64,000 nucleotides of DNA from Fodinicurvata sp. EGI_FJ10296 (GCF_040712075.1 NZ_JBFCVL010000008.1:186001-250000); one strand, 5' to 3'; counted from the stretch's first letter, positions 1-8,655 are shown. The notes: generated by a model not told the origin, from the letters alone. Numbers and translations are program-made.

Positions 1-82
1 GTCGTCCCCGAATGCACAGAAACTGGTCCGAATGGCGCCGCAGATCAAGCCCGTACCCGCCGGGAACCATCACTCCCGGGCA

Positions 83-148
83 ATTGAAAATTCAATCTCC
101 GACAAATCGGCACGCTGCATTGTCTTGTTAAGGCAGTGATGAGATAAT
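83..148 (+). promoter_or_regulatory. Putative promoter and palindrome upstream of the histidine kinase
   Basis: A sigma70-like promoter is visible: TTGTCT at 120-125, a 17-base spacer, and GATAAT at 143-148. Upstream, at 83-96, lies a perfect 14-base palindrome (ATTGAA-AA-TTCAAT) placed where an activator could bind; before that a short hairpin (CCGGGA at 60-65, TCCCGG at 74-79) may be the end of the previous unit. Nothing else was recognised in bases 1-200. The promoter is inferred from consensus matches only. Confidence 0.45.
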
Positions 149-200
149 TGGATTATCTGCGCGGCCGAATGCGCGGCAATATAAAAAAACAGGGTGGGCG

Positions 201-1604
201 ATGGCGAGCAGGGTCTCCAGTGAAGATTGGACAACGGAGCAAAAGCTCCGGATTCTCGACCGGCTACCCGCCCGAATCGCCATCGCCTATGCCGTCATCG
301 GCGCTTTCTGGATTCTGATCTCGGACCTGGCCCTCGGCACCCAGTTCGATGACCTCACACGCCCACCGATCATTGCACAGATCGTCAAGGGCTGGTTGTT
401 TGTCGTGGTGACCGCAGCGTGCCTTTATCTGGTCACCAACCATCTGACCCGGCAAGCATCGGGCGCCACGCGATCCATGCTGGCCGCCGATCGAACCCGC
501 GACCGGCTGGCCGCCATCGTCGATGCCGCACCGGACCTCGTGGCAACAGCCACTGTGGACGGCAGGCTGCTCTCGATGAACGGCGCAGGGCGCGAGATGA
601 CCGGGGCAGGTCCCGCATCCGACATATCGCGATGGCATATTTCCGATTTGCATCCTGCCGACACGGGCCGTTTCCTCCGGGATCAGGCAGTTCCAGCTGC
701 CATCGAGAACGGACAATGGTCCGGCGAGACCGAATTGTCCGGATCTGCGGGCCCGCCCCGGCCGATTTTCCAGACGATTCTGGTACACCGGGGCGAGGAT
801 GGACGACCCGCTTTTCTGTCGACGATCGGCCGCGACCTTTCGGAGCGCAAACGAACGGAAGACCGGCTGAGGATGCTGCAGAAGCTCGAACTGCTCGGCC
901 AACTGACGGGCAGCGTTGCCCACGATTTCAACAACCTTCTGGGTATTGTCATCGGCAATGCCGAAGCACTGGAATCGCGGCTCGTTGCAGACCCGCAGTC
1001 CAAACGCCTGCTCGGCCTGATCCTGCGCGCCGGCGACCGCGGAACCGAACTGACCCAGAGATTGCTCTCGGTCTCGCGCCAGCAATCGCTCAGGCCAGAA
1101 CCCGCGGACGTCAACCTGCTCATACAAGCCGCCCTGCCCCTGATCCAGCAGGCCGTCGGTCGCGGCATCGACGTCGACACCCGCCTCTGTGGCAGTGCCC
1201 GGAGCGCGACTCTCGATACGGCAGAGTTCGAAACCTGTCTTCTGAATCTGGCGATCAATGCACGCGACGCCCTGTCCGGTGGTGGCATGATCACGGTGTC
1301 GACACAGAACGTCGACCTGGCGCCATCGGACGTTGCGGGCCACACCGGCGCCCGACCCGGATCCTACGTTCTCGTTGAAGTCAGGGACACCGGCTGCGGC
1401 ATGCCCGATAGTGTGGCTGCGCGCATTTTCGATCCTTTCTTCACGACCAAGGACCCCGGCAAAGGCACGGGTCTGGGCCTCAGCATGGTGGCCGGTTTCG
1501 TGGCCCATTCCGGCGGCCACGCGACGGTCGAATCGCAGCCCGGCTCAGGCACCACCATCGGGCTTTATTTGCCGGCCACGCCGTCTGCGGCCGTCGCCTG
1601 TTGA
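201..1604 (+). CDS. Membrane-bound PAS sensor histidine kinase
   Basis: A 467-residue sensor kinase that should autophosphorylate on a histidine and pass phosphate to an unlinked response regulator. Two membrane helices lie near residues 25-45 and 60-80, in the N-terminal two-helix arrangement common in PAS/GGDEF proteins. A PAS domain follows (about 100-215), then HisKA with the phospho-acceptor His in GSVAHDFNNLL (about 240) and an HATPase domain with N box (INARDAL), G1 (DTGCGMP), F box (DPFFTTK) and G2 (GTGLGLSM). No receiver domain is fused and no response regulator gene is adjacent, so the partner is unknown. It sits 112 bases before hmp, but hmp has its own probable promoter, so a link to nitrosative stress is only a guess. 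Confidence 0.9.
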   Translation: MASRVSSEDWTTEQKLRILDRLPARIAIAYAVIGAFWILISDLALGTQFDDLTRPPIIAQIVKGWLFVVVTAACLYLVTNHLTRQASGATRSMLAADRTRDRLAAIVDAAPDLVATATVDGRLLSMNGAGREMTGAGPASDISRWHISDLHPADTGRFLRDQAVPAAIENGQWSGETELSGSAGPPRPIFQTILVHRGEDGRPAFLSTIGRDLSERKRTEDRLRMLQKLELLGQLTGSVAHDFNNLLGIVIGNAEALESRLVADPQSKRLLGLILRAGDRGTELTQRLLSVSRQQSLRPEPADVNLLIQAALPLIQQAVGRGIDVDTRLCGSARSATLDTAEFETCLLNLAINARDALSGGGMITVSTQNVDLAPSDVAGHTGARPGSYVLVEVRDTGCGMPDSVAARIFDPFFTTKDPGKGTGLGLSMVAGFVAHSGGHATVESQPGSGTTIGLYLPATPSAAVAC

Positions 1605-1614
1605 TACTTTTTTT

Positions 1615-1654
1615 GATGCATATCGTTTACATCATTTGGCGGTCTTGCTATACG
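1615..1654 (+). promoter_or_regulatory. NsrR-like operator and promoter of hmp
   Basis: Bases 1615-1633 read GATGCAT-N7-TACATC, a near match to the NsrR consensus (GATGyATTT-N-AAATrCATC). The site overlaps a possible -35 (GTTTAC, 1625-1630), followed after 18 bases by TATACG (1649-1654). Binding of the nitric-oxide-sensing Fe-S repressor NsrR there would block hmp until NO appears, the standard arrangement for hmp genes. The site is read from sequence; NsrR control is inferred, and no nsrR gene is in the window. Confidence 0.6.
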
Positions 1655-1716
1655 GTCGCTACGTTGTTTCGGTCAATCGGACCGGCACGGCGAAGACGTG
1701 GAAACAGGAGACGCCC

Positions 1717-2925
1717 ATGCCATCCCCCCTCAGCAGCCGGACTGTCGAGATCATAAAGGCGACAGCACCGGTGCTTGAAACGCACGGGTTGGACATTGTG
1801 CACGCCATGTATGGCCGCATGTTTAAAAATCCGGAAATTCGGGATATGTTCAATCAGAGCCACCAGGGCGACGATAGTCAACCCCGAGCTTTGACCGGCG
1901 CGATACTGGCCTATGCACAAAACATCGACAATCTGGACGCGCTGGTGCCGGTGGTCGAGCGTATTGCCCAGAAGCATGTCGGACTTCAGATCCTGCCCGA
2001 ACATTATCCGCATGTCGGTCAGGCGCTGCTCGACGGCATGACCGATGTCCTTGGCGACGCTGCGACCGAGGAAATCATCGGCGCGTGGCACGAGGCCTAT
2101 TGGTTCCTTGCGAACATTCTGATCGAGCGCGAACGCAAACTCTACGAAGACATCGCCGGGGCTGATGGCGGCTGGACCGGATGGCGCGCGTTCGTAATCG
2201 AGGCAAGTCGCCGGGAAAGCGACGTAATCCGGTCGTTCCAGCTGCGTCCGGTCGACGGCATGCCGGTGTTGCGTCACAAAGCCGGTCAGTACCTGACCTT
2301 CGCCTTCGACATACCTGAAAGCGGTACGGTCAAGCGCAACTACAGCATTTCAACGGCCCCGAATGGCGAGACGTATCGGATTTCGGTCAAACGGGAATCC
2401 GGCGGATTGGCGTCGAACTGGCTGCACGACCAGGCGCTGCCGGGAACCGTTCTGAACGCCGCCCCGCCGGCCGGCGATTTTTTTCTGCCGGACACGCCGG
2501 CCGATCCCATCGTTTTGCTGTCGGGGGGTGTCGGCCTGACGCCGATGGTCGCCATGCTTGAAACCGTCGCCAAGGATCATCCGGGTACCCCGGTGCATTT
2601 CGTTCACGGCGCCATCGACGGATCGACTCACGCCATGGGCGACCATGTCAGGGCGTTGGCCAGCGATCAGCCCGGATTGACGACGACCGTCTTTTATCAG
2701 AGCCCCCGCCCTGAAGACATCAGCGAGCAGCGCTTTGACCAGCAGGGGCTGATCGACCGGAATTGGCTGGCGGCCAACACCGACATCAAGCGGGCTTCGT
2801 ATTTCGTTTGCGGCCCGCGCGCGTTCATGCAGGCCATGATCAACCACCTGACCGCGCTGGGCGTGCCGGCCTCTCGGATTCATTACGAGTTCTTCGGTCC
2901 TGCCGACGCGTTGCTGGCGGCGTGA
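1717..2925 (+). CDS. hmp: Flavohemoglobin (nitric oxide dioxygenase)
   Basis: A 402-residue flavohemoglobin that oxidises NO to nitrate using O2 and NAD(P)H. The N-terminal globin domain (about 1-135) has the B10 Tyr (in HAMYGRMF), the distal Gln (in AYAQNID) and the proximal heme His (in QKHVGL). A ferredoxin-reductase FAD domain follows (RNYSIS, about 205-215), then the NAD domain (GGVGLTP, near 270). The length matches the usual 395-405 residues. The ATG at 1717 was chosen because AGGAG lies 6 bases upstream and the protein then starts as the family does; the frame is open further upstream but that part overlaps the kinase gene and looks non-coding. Control by NsrR is suggested by the site at 1615-1633. 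Confidence 0.96.
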   Translation: MPSPLSSRTVEIIKATAPVLETHGLDIVHAMYGRMFKNPEIRDMFNQSHQGDDSQPRALTGAILAYAQNIDNLDALVPVVERIAQKHVGLQILPEHYPHVGQALLDGMTDVLGDAATEEIIGAWHEAYWFLANILIERERKLYEDIAGADGGWTGWRAFVIEASRRESDVIRSFQLRPVDGMPVLRHKAGQYLTFAFDIPESGTVKRNYSISTAPNGETYRISVKRESGGLASNWLHDQALPGTVLNAAPPAGDFFLPDTPADPIVLLSGGVGLTPMVAMLETVAKDHPGTPVHFVHGAIDGSTHAMGDHVRALASDQPGLTTTVFYQSPRPEDISEQRFDQQGLIDRNWLAANTDIKRASYFVCGPRAFMQAMINHLTALGVPASRIHYEFFGPADALLAA

Positions 2926-3372
2926 TCAGCCGGCCAGCCGGCGCCGGATGGCAGCGATGAGGCGGCCCAGTATCGGAACATGCATATAGACCTGGGTCGC
3001 TGAATCCCAGTGATCCAGATGCACCGACACCAGGCCGTCGCCGTCGAAATGAACCTCGCTGACGCCATCGATGGTGTGGGGGCGCTGCCGATAGAGAAAG
3101 GTGAACCGCCATCTGAGATAGGCGACGTTTTCGTTTCCCGCCTCACCGACCGCGACATCGGTCACCGCAAAGGCCGGCGCCGTCAGGCCGTCGAACATGT
3201 GCCGGAACACGGCCGCCAACCGGTCCCGTCCGCGAAATTCGTTGAAGGGATCGCTGAAACGCACATTCGCGGCCGCAAGGTCGGTAAGAGCCGGGATCGT
3301 CCCGGGCGTCAGCGCCTCGTAGGCGGCGGCATAGCGCCGGGCCAGCCGCAACGTCTCGTCCCGCTCCATCAT
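2926..3372 (-). CDS. NTF2-like (SnoaL-fold) protein
   Basis: A 148-residue protein of the NTF2/SnoaL fold: N-terminal helices (RRYAAAYEAL), a central SDPFNEFRGRD segment, and a C-terminal sheet with HLDHWDSATQVY. Members are small cone-shaped proteins, either isomerases/hydrolases or ligand carriers; the substrate here cannot be named. It is the last of three minus-strand genes, after the SDR and the DUF6134-like protein. The ATG at 3372 is preferred over the GTG at 3378 because AGGG then sits 5 bases upstream. Such proteins often accompany SDRs in membrane-lipid or photooxidative-stress clusters, but that link is by analogy only. Confidence 0.75.
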   Translation of the reverse strand: MMERDETLRLARRYAAAYEALTPGTIPALTDLAAANVRFSDPFNEFRGRDRLAAVFRHMFDGLTAPAFAVTDVAVGEAGNENVAYLRWRFTFLYRQRPHTIDGVSEVHFDGDGLVSVHLDHWDSATQVYMHVPILGRLIAAIRRRLAG

Positions 3373-3388
3373 TGTCACCCTGTCGATG

Positions 3389-4159
3389 TCAGACGCCCGT
3401 CATCCGGCGCACGATCGGAAAATATAAAGCGTAGGGCAGACACCGAAGGACCTTCAGCAGAAATGTGAACCGGCGCGGAAATGTCACCTCGAACGACCTT
3501 TTTGCGGCGCCCGCGACGATGCGGTCGGCGGCTTTCTCGGCCGAGATCAGAAACGGCATGGGAAAATCGTTCCGGTCGGTCAGCGGCGTCTTGACGAAGC
3601 CGGGATTGACCAGTTGCAATGTCAGCCCGAACCGGTCGAAGTCAAGCTTCAGGCTTTCGGCCAGATTGATCAGTGCCGCCTTGGTTGCGCCATACGACGC
3701 CGCGTTGGGAAGGCCGCGATACCCGCTGACCGAGGACACGACCTGAACATGGCCCTTGCCCACCGCGCGCATCGGGCCGAGCAGTGCTTGCAGGCATCTG
3801 GCCACGGAAACGAAATTCAGGTCTACCGTCGGCACCAGCGTCTCGGCGGAAAGCGTCTCGGCATTGTCGGCCAGATAGGTTCCGGCATTGAGCACGGCCA
3901 GAGCGATCGGACCGTGATGGGCAATGATCCGGTCGACGGCCCGATCCACGGCAGGCCCGTCGGTCACATCCAGCGCCATGGCGACGATGCGTCCGGGACC
4001 GATATCGGACCGTCCGGCAAGGGCATCGAGCTTATCCGCCGACCGGGCGCTCGCGACCACGGTCCAGCCGTCGCGGGCGAGGCGCAGGCACACGGCTTCC
4101 CCGATGCCCTGGCTGGCACCGGTTACCCAGGCGACCCCATCGCTGTGTCTTGCCGGCAT
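3389..4159 (-). CDS. Short-chain dehydrogenase/reductase
   Basis: A 256-residue classical SDR using NAD(P)H. It shows the nucleotide-binding TGASQGIGE near the N-terminus, the NAG motif (VLNAGTY) and the catalytic Ser...Tyr-x-x-x-Lys (VSSVSGY and YGATK). The C-terminal tail is hydrophobic (LRCLPYALYFPIV), hinting at membrane association and a lipid-like substrate. The ATG at 4159 is preferred over one 14 codons upstream: it lies one base after the stop of the upstream DUF6134-like gene (TGAAATG), the usual sign of translational coupling. The NTF2-like gene follows closely, so the three are probably one operon. Confidence 0.9.
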   Translation of the reverse strand: MPARHSDGVAWVTGASQGIGEAVCLRLARDGWTVVASARSADKLDALAGRSDIGPGRIVAMALDVTDGPAVDRAVDRIIAHHGPIALAVLNAGTYLADNAETLSAETLVPTVDLNFVSVARCLQALLGPMRAVGKGHVQVVSSVSGYRGLPNAASYGATKAALINLAESLKLDFDRFGLTLQLVNPGFVKTPLTDRNDFPMPFLISAEKAADRIVAGAAKRSFEVTFPRRFTFLLKVLRCLPYALYFPIVRRMTGV

Positions 4160-4160
4160 T

Positions 4161-4913
4161 TCAACCGTCCGCCAATGTCGAGGCGCCGCCGGCGCCTGCA
4201 TTCAGAAGATACGACACCTCGGATCCCTGAGCGTCGAAGGCCAGTTTCACCCACTGGCCGGCGCCGCTGTACCAGATACTGAGAGGCGCCAGCCCGCCGA
4301 TATCGTAGCGGGTGGCCGCGATATCGCGGCCGGCGGCCCGAATGGTTTCGTCGGTGCGACCCTCGATCGAGACCGGCATGAACCGTCCGTCCTGCGTGTT
4401 GATGATCCGGTCGCGGTCGAGAAAGGCGCGGTTCCAGTAGCTGCTGGGTATTGCCGTCGACGGCGCTTCGTAGCTGCCGGATGTGGACTCGACACGGATC
4501 GAATCGCCGTTGGCCTGTGCCGTCACGAAAAAAGAGTCGCCGTTATCGTCGGTCGTCGTCTCCATCGACACGAGACGGCCATCGACCCAGATTTCCCGAT
4601 TGCGATGACGATATTCATAGGCCGTGATGAAAGCAAAACTCACAGACAGGTCAATCTCGATATCAACCGTCAGCCGCTCGCCATCACCGGAACGGTCTCT
4701 GACAAAACTGACGACATGCCGGCCGATCTCGCTGCCGCCTCTGGAAACGGTAAACGGAAGGCGGGCTGCCGGTGGGATCGTTGCCGCGCTGGCTGACCCG
4801 ATCAGCGCCTTCATGAATGGACCTCGCGGCATCAGCGCGCCCAGCGTACCGCCGCAAATCAGGGCTCCGGCCAGGCAGAGTGTGGATCGTCGTGTCGTAT
4901 TGTCCATTGGCAT
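4161..4913 (-). CDS. Exported DUF6134-like protein
   Basis: A 250-residue protein with an N-terminal export signal: TTRRSTLCL followed by a hydrophobic stretch and a likely cut after SASA. The twin arginine is Tat-like but not a perfect Tat motif. The mature part is beta-rich, with FTVSRGGSEIGRHVVSF near the start and DIGGLAPLSIWYSGAGQWVKLAF near the end, a pattern I associate with DUF6134 proteins, whose role is unknown. The start at 4913 follows AGGA with a 4-base gap; an ATG two codons on is possible. It heads the SDR/NTF2 operon and may act on or sense a periplasmic lipid, which is speculation. Confidence 0.65.
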   Translation of the reverse strand: MPMDNTTRRSTLCLAGALICGGTLGALMPRGPFMKALIGSASAATIPPAARLPFTVSRGGSEIGRHVVSFVRDRSGDGERLTVDIEIDLSVSFAFITAYEYRHRNREIWVDGRLVSMETTTDDNGDSFFVTAQANGDSIRVESTSGSYEAPSTAIPSSYWNRAFLDRDRIINTQDGRFMPVSIEGRTDETIRAAGRDIAATRYDIGGLAPLSIWYSGAGQWVKLAFDAQGSEVSYLLNAGAGGASTLADG

Positions 4914-5169
4914 CTCGTCCTGGCCATCGTTGTTCAGCCGCAAGCGGCTATCGCGCTTCTTACGCATGCCGGGACCAATTGGATTGCCGCAGTCCGACCG
5001 GGGTGGGCGCCCGTCATTGGCAGTCAAACCCATTGCGCGGGCCTTTGCGATTGCCTAGAACCGGTGTGGCAAGGAACCGGCACCGCGCCGGACGTCAAAC
5101 CCTCGCCGTCCGGCGGGGCACCTCGGACCGCGCATGCCATCGGACTGCGTATCAATGAAAGGACCGGCA

Positions 5170-5571
5170 ATGAGCTTCCGTCGCTGGCTCTCGATCGCCG
5201 TTGTTTTCGGCATCGGTTTGTTTGGCCTGTTCGGAGCGGCCGAGGCGGCCACTGCCACCGGCCGCACAATGGGGGTCGGGCTGGCGGTCGCGTGCGTTCT
5301 GGCCGGCTTCATCGTACTCAAGCAGCATTTCGATGGCGCGCCTGACAATCGATTCCTTTCGGTGATGCCGCAACAGCCCGCCAATGCCCTCCGTCTGCTC
5401 GTCATCCTGGGCATCCTCGCCCTCGCGGGCCTTTTTGGTGCCACCTCCAGCGATCCTTATCTGTACTGGGCCGGCCTGACACTGACCGCGGTGTCGATCA
5501 TCCTTGGTTTCCGCGCCATTCGCGCCTATTTTGATGGCAGGGAACGGTCGATAGACAGGCACGTCGAATAG
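5170..5571 (+). CDS. Small four-helix membrane protein
   Basis: A 133-residue protein with four predicted membrane helices in two pairs: LSIAVVFGIGLFGLFGA, GVGLAVACVLAGFIVL, LRLLVILGILALAGLF and YWAGLTLTAVSIILGF. A short loop follows helix 2 and a basic/acidic tail ends the protein. I do not recognise the family and see no catalytic motif. The ATG at 5170 is chosen because AAAGGA lies 6 bases upstream; in-frame ATGs at 5134 and 5158 have poorer sites. It is divergent from the DUF6134-like gene and 28 bases before the Zur gene, so it could be transcribed with the zinc operon. Confidence 0.7.
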   Translation: MSFRRWLSIAVVFGIGLFGLFGAAEAATATGRTMGVGLAVACVLAGFIVLKQHFDGAPDNRFLSVMPQQPANALRLLVILGILALAGLFGATSSDPYLYWAGLTLTAVSIILGFRAIRAYFDGRERSIDRHVE

Positions 5572-5599
5572 CCCGACCGTGCCGGGTGCAGGAGGTTGA

Positions 5600-6151
5600 G
5601 TGGCGAGCCGATCACCACCGAACACAGATGCAGAAACGGATTCTGACGCGAGCATGGCCGACTGGCCATCAACGGATCACGACCACGGCCTCTGTGTCTC
5701 CGACGCCCTGATCCGCGCCGAAGCGATCTGCGACGAGCAAGGCGTCCGGCTGACCGACATTCGCCGTCAGGTGCTGGAACTGCTGTGGAAGGAACACCGG
5801 CCTCGGGGCGCTTATGACATTCTCAACGAATTGGCATCCCAGGGTCGCAAGACAGCGCCACTAACCGTCTACCGCGCGCTGGATTTTCTGGTCGCCAATG
5901 GCCTCGCCCACCGAATCGAAAGCCTCAACGCCTTTATCGGCTGCACCCAGCCGGAAAACTATCATGCCACCCAGTTCCTGGTCTGCACGCGGTGCGGCGC
6001 CACGACCGAGCTGACCGACAGCGGCTTGTCCGCCGCCATTCGCGCGGCTGCCGACGCCGCGCGGTTCTCGGTTACCCGGCCCGTGGTCGAGCTGCAGGGT
6101 CTTTGCCCCGCATGCCAGGCAAATAATGTCGCAGAGATTGGCAGCGAATGA
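5600..6151 (+). CDS. zur: Fur-family zinc uptake regulator (Zur type)
   Basis: A 183-residue Fur-family repressor. The winged-helix part spans about 50-110 (LTDIRRQVLELLW, LTVYRALDFLVANGLAHRIES). The dimerisation domain carries two Cys pairs for the structural zinc (CTRCG near 132 and CPAC near 175). NAFIGC and ENYHATQFLVC are typical of Zur rather than Fur, and the N-terminus is His/Asp rich (STDHDHGLC). The GTG at 5600 has an ideal AGGAGG 4 bases upstream. Its stop overlaps the start of the COG0523 GTPase (ATGA), tying it to zinc allocation. No clear Zur box was found before it. Confidence 0.88.
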   Translation: MASRSPPNTDAETDSDASMADWPSTDHDHGLCVSDALIRAEAICDEQGVRLTDIRRQVLELLWKEHRPRGAYDILNELASQGRKTAPLTVYRALDFLVANGLAHRIESLNAFIGCTQPENYHATQFLVCTRCGATTELTDSGLSAAIRAAADAARFSVTRPVVELQGLCPACQANNVAEIGSE

Positions 6152-7383
6152 CGACGCACAGTAACGATGCCGGAGACAACGCCGGCAGCGGCCCGCGCGA
6201 ACGGTTGCCGATTTCGGTGCTCACGGGGTTCCTGGGCAGCGGCAAGACGACGCTTCTGTCACGGCTGATCCGGCACGACGGCATGGATCGCACGGCCGTT
6301 ATCGTGAACGAATTCGGCGATGTCGGCCTTGACCACGTGCTGGTCGAGAAAACCGGCGAGAACACGGTTCTCATGGACAGTGGCTGTCTGTGCTGCACGA
6401 TCCGCAACGATCTCAGCGATACGCTGCGCGATCTGTTCCTGCGCCGCGTGCGCGGCGACGTTCCGGAATTCGACCGCGTCGTCATCGAAACCACGGGACT
6501 GGCCGACCCGGCGCCGATCCTGCACACGCTGATGTCGGATCCGTTGATCGTCGCACAATTCCGGATGGATGGCGTGATCACGACTGTCGATACCGTGAAC
6601 GGTGGCGGCCAGCTCGACGCCAATCCCGAAAGCGTCAAGCAGGCGGCGGTCGCCGACCGGATCGTCCTGACCAAGACCGACATGGCGGCAGCCGACGATA
6701 TCGACGCCCTGCAGCAACGTCTGGCCGCGATCAATCCAGCCGCGCCGATCCTGCGTGCCGAGCATGGCCGCATCGAGCCCGCCGAGATCCTGAACTGCGG
6801 CCTTTATAATCCCGCGACCAAATCGCTGGATGTTCAGAATTGGCTGAAGACGGAAGCCTATGCCGACAATGGGCACGGCAACGGGCATGGCCCGGAACCT
6901 GACCGGGAATCTGGCCCAGACCACAACCCGGACCACAACCCGGACCACAACAACGACGATGCCCGTCACGACCGGTCCCACGACAGGCCGCATTCCGATC
7001 ACGGATCGCACGCGGCCAGCGGTGGCCACCACCATCACGACGTCAATCGCCACGATGCCCGCATCGCATCGTTCTGTCTGACGGTGGAGCAGCCGACCCC
7101 GTGGGAGGATTTCGCCGACTGGATGGAGGCGATGTTGCGCATGCGGGGCGAGGATATCCTGCGCGTCAAAGGCGTCGTGTGGACCACCCAGATCGACGAT
7201 CCGGTCGCCATACACGGCGTTCAGCACGTCTTTCACCCGCCCGTCCGGCTGAAGACCTGGCCCGCCGGACGCCCGCTGACACAGATCGTGTTCATCACGC
7301 GCGACCTGTCCCGCAAGACCGTCGAGGGACTGTACCTCGCCTATATGGAAAGCCTGCGCCAGGCACCGGAAACGGGCGGCTGA
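6148..7383 (+). CDS. COG0523 (CobW-like) zinc metallochaperone GTPase
   Basis: A 411-residue G3E GTPase. Walker A is GFLGSGKTT (about 27-35); the metal-binding CxCC is in SGCLCCTI (about 76); a guanine-specificity TKTD lies near 176. Between the GTPase and the C-terminal CobW domain sits a His/Asp-rich insert (about 238-303) with a thrice-repeated DHNP-type unit and a run of histidines, likely to bind several zinc ions. Such proteins load Zn2+ onto client enzymes under zinc starvation. It overlaps zur by 4 bases, so zinc rather than cobalt is the likely metal. The insert is longer and more repetitive than usual. Confidence 0.88.
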   Translation: MTTHSNDAGDNAGSGPRERLPISVLTGFLGSGKTTLLSRLIRHDGMDRTAVIVNEFGDVGLDHVLVEKTGENTVLMDSGCLCCTIRNDLSDTLRDLFLRRVRGDVPEFDRVVIETTGLADPAPILHTLMSDPLIVAQFRMDGVITTVDTVNGGGQLDANPESVKQAAVADRIVLTKTDMAAADDIDALQQRLAAINPAAPILRAEHGRIEPAEILNCGLYNPATKSLDVQNWLKTEAYADNGHGNGHGPEPDRESGPDHNPDHNPDHNNDDARHDRSHDRPHSDHGSHAASGGHHHHDVNRHDARIASFCLTVEQPTPWEDFADWMEAMLRMRGEDILRVKGVVWTTQIDDPVAIHGVQHVFHPPVRLKTWPAGRPLTQIVFITRDLSRKTVEGLYLAYMESLRQAPETGG

Positions 7384-7434
7384 CCCATCCGGACAACACT
7401 GCACAACAATGACCCGGCTAACGGAGGCGCGAGC

Positions 7435-8655
7435 ATGAATCCCAGCAATGAGCCGGCGCGGATTGCGCATCGACGCGGCACGGCGATGACGATGATCGGC
7501 GGCGCTGTCCTTGTGGCAGCCGGATGCGGTGGCAGCAGCGTCGATCTGGCGGAAAGTGCTGTCTGCGACGGTGGTGTTCCCGGCGATCTGGCCGTGGCCC
7601 CTTCTCCCGACGGCAATGGCGACCGCCTTTTCGCGATCTGCTGGCAGGACACCACCCACGCCGATCCGGGGCGCATAGCCGTCTACGAGACCTCGGACGA
7701 CGGCACTGCACTCTCGCCGTCTGCGTCGTATCCGGTCGGGCGGCAGGCCAGCGACCTGACGGTAACCGACCTTGACGGCGACGGCATTGCCGACCTCCTC
7801 GCCGCCAACACCGGCGGCCTCTCCGAAGACCATCATGTATCCTTCCTGAAGGGCAACGACGACGGCAGCTACGAAGACGCCCGGCGTCTTCCGGCCGTTC
7901 GGTCCGGGTTCGTTGTCAACGACATCGATGGCGACGGGCGCAATGACCTCGTCATTCCCGATGAAACCGCGGCCCTCGTGGCCCAGACCTCGATCGGCGA
8001 TATGGACGCTGACGCCGATCTGACCGGCACATTCCGCCGCGGCCGACTGCCCGGGGTCGAGACGCAGTCGCGCAGCGGCGATGTCGTCCGCGGCCTGAAT
8101 GGACACGACCGCCTCGCCGTCGTGCTGGACCGCGAAGGCGGGCTGGTCCATGTCTACGCCGAGGGGGGCGAAGGGAAAACCGACATTACGCTGCCGGCGG
8201 AGGCGCCGTCGATTCACAGCGTGCTGGCGGTGGCCGACCTGAACGCGGACGAGCGCCCCGATCTTGTCGCATCGGTTCAGACGGCGGATGACCCGCTTGT
8301 GCACACGGTGCATCTTGTTCTCAGCACGGCCGACGGCGCGTGGGCGGTGTCGGAGATAGACGGCGTATCTTCCGCCCCATCGGCGGAAATGGCGCTGGCC
8401 GCAGACGGCGATGGCACGGCGCATGCGTTTCTGGCGGCCCGGGACAACACCGACGGTAGCGACAGCGAACTGGCGCATTTCACCATCAATGCCGATGGAG
8501 AAGCCACTGTCGAGAGCACGATAGCGGTTCCGCACTTCCCGTATTCGATGGCTGTCGCCGATCTCGATGGCGACGACACCGACGCCGTCATCATCCGCGA
8601 TATGGACGGACAGCGGCTTTCGTGGTTCTCCATGGAAGCATTCAGCGAAAGCTGA
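7435..8655 (+). CDS. FG-GAP/VCBS-repeat lipoprotein
   Basis: A 406-residue exported protein. Residues 15-31 form a signal peptide ending in VAAGC, a lipobox, so the mature protein is probably lipid-anchored at Cys 31. At least four Asp-rich loops resembling FG-GAP/VCBS calcium sites are visible: DLDGDGIADL (near 111), DIDGDGRNDL (near 163), DLNADERPDL (near 267) and DLDGDDTDAV (near 376). This suggests a beta-propeller binding divalent metal or a partner protein. It starts 51 bases after the zinc GTPase with GGAGG upstream, so it probably belongs to the same operon. Its role is unknown; a surface zinc-binding or scavenging function is my inference. Confidence 0.78.
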   Translation: MNPSNEPARIAHRRGTAMTMIGGAVLVAAGCGGSSVDLAESAVCDGGVPGDLAVAPSPDGNGDRLFAICWQDTTHADPGRIAVYETSDDGTALSPSASYPVGRQASDLTVTDLDGDGIADLLAANTGGLSEDHHVSFLKGNDDGSYEDARRLPAVRSGFVVNDIDGDGRNDLVIPDETAALVAQTSIGDMDADADLTGTFRRGRLPGVETQSRSGDVVRGLNGHDRLAVVLDREGGLVHVYAEGGEGKTDITLPAEAPSIHSVLAVADLNADERPDLVASVQTADDPLVHTVHLVLSTADGAWAVSEIDGVSSAPSAEMALAADGDGTAHAFLAARDNTDGSDSELAHFTINADGEATVESTIAVPHFPYSMAVADLDGDDTDAVIIRDMDGQRLSWFSMEAFSES

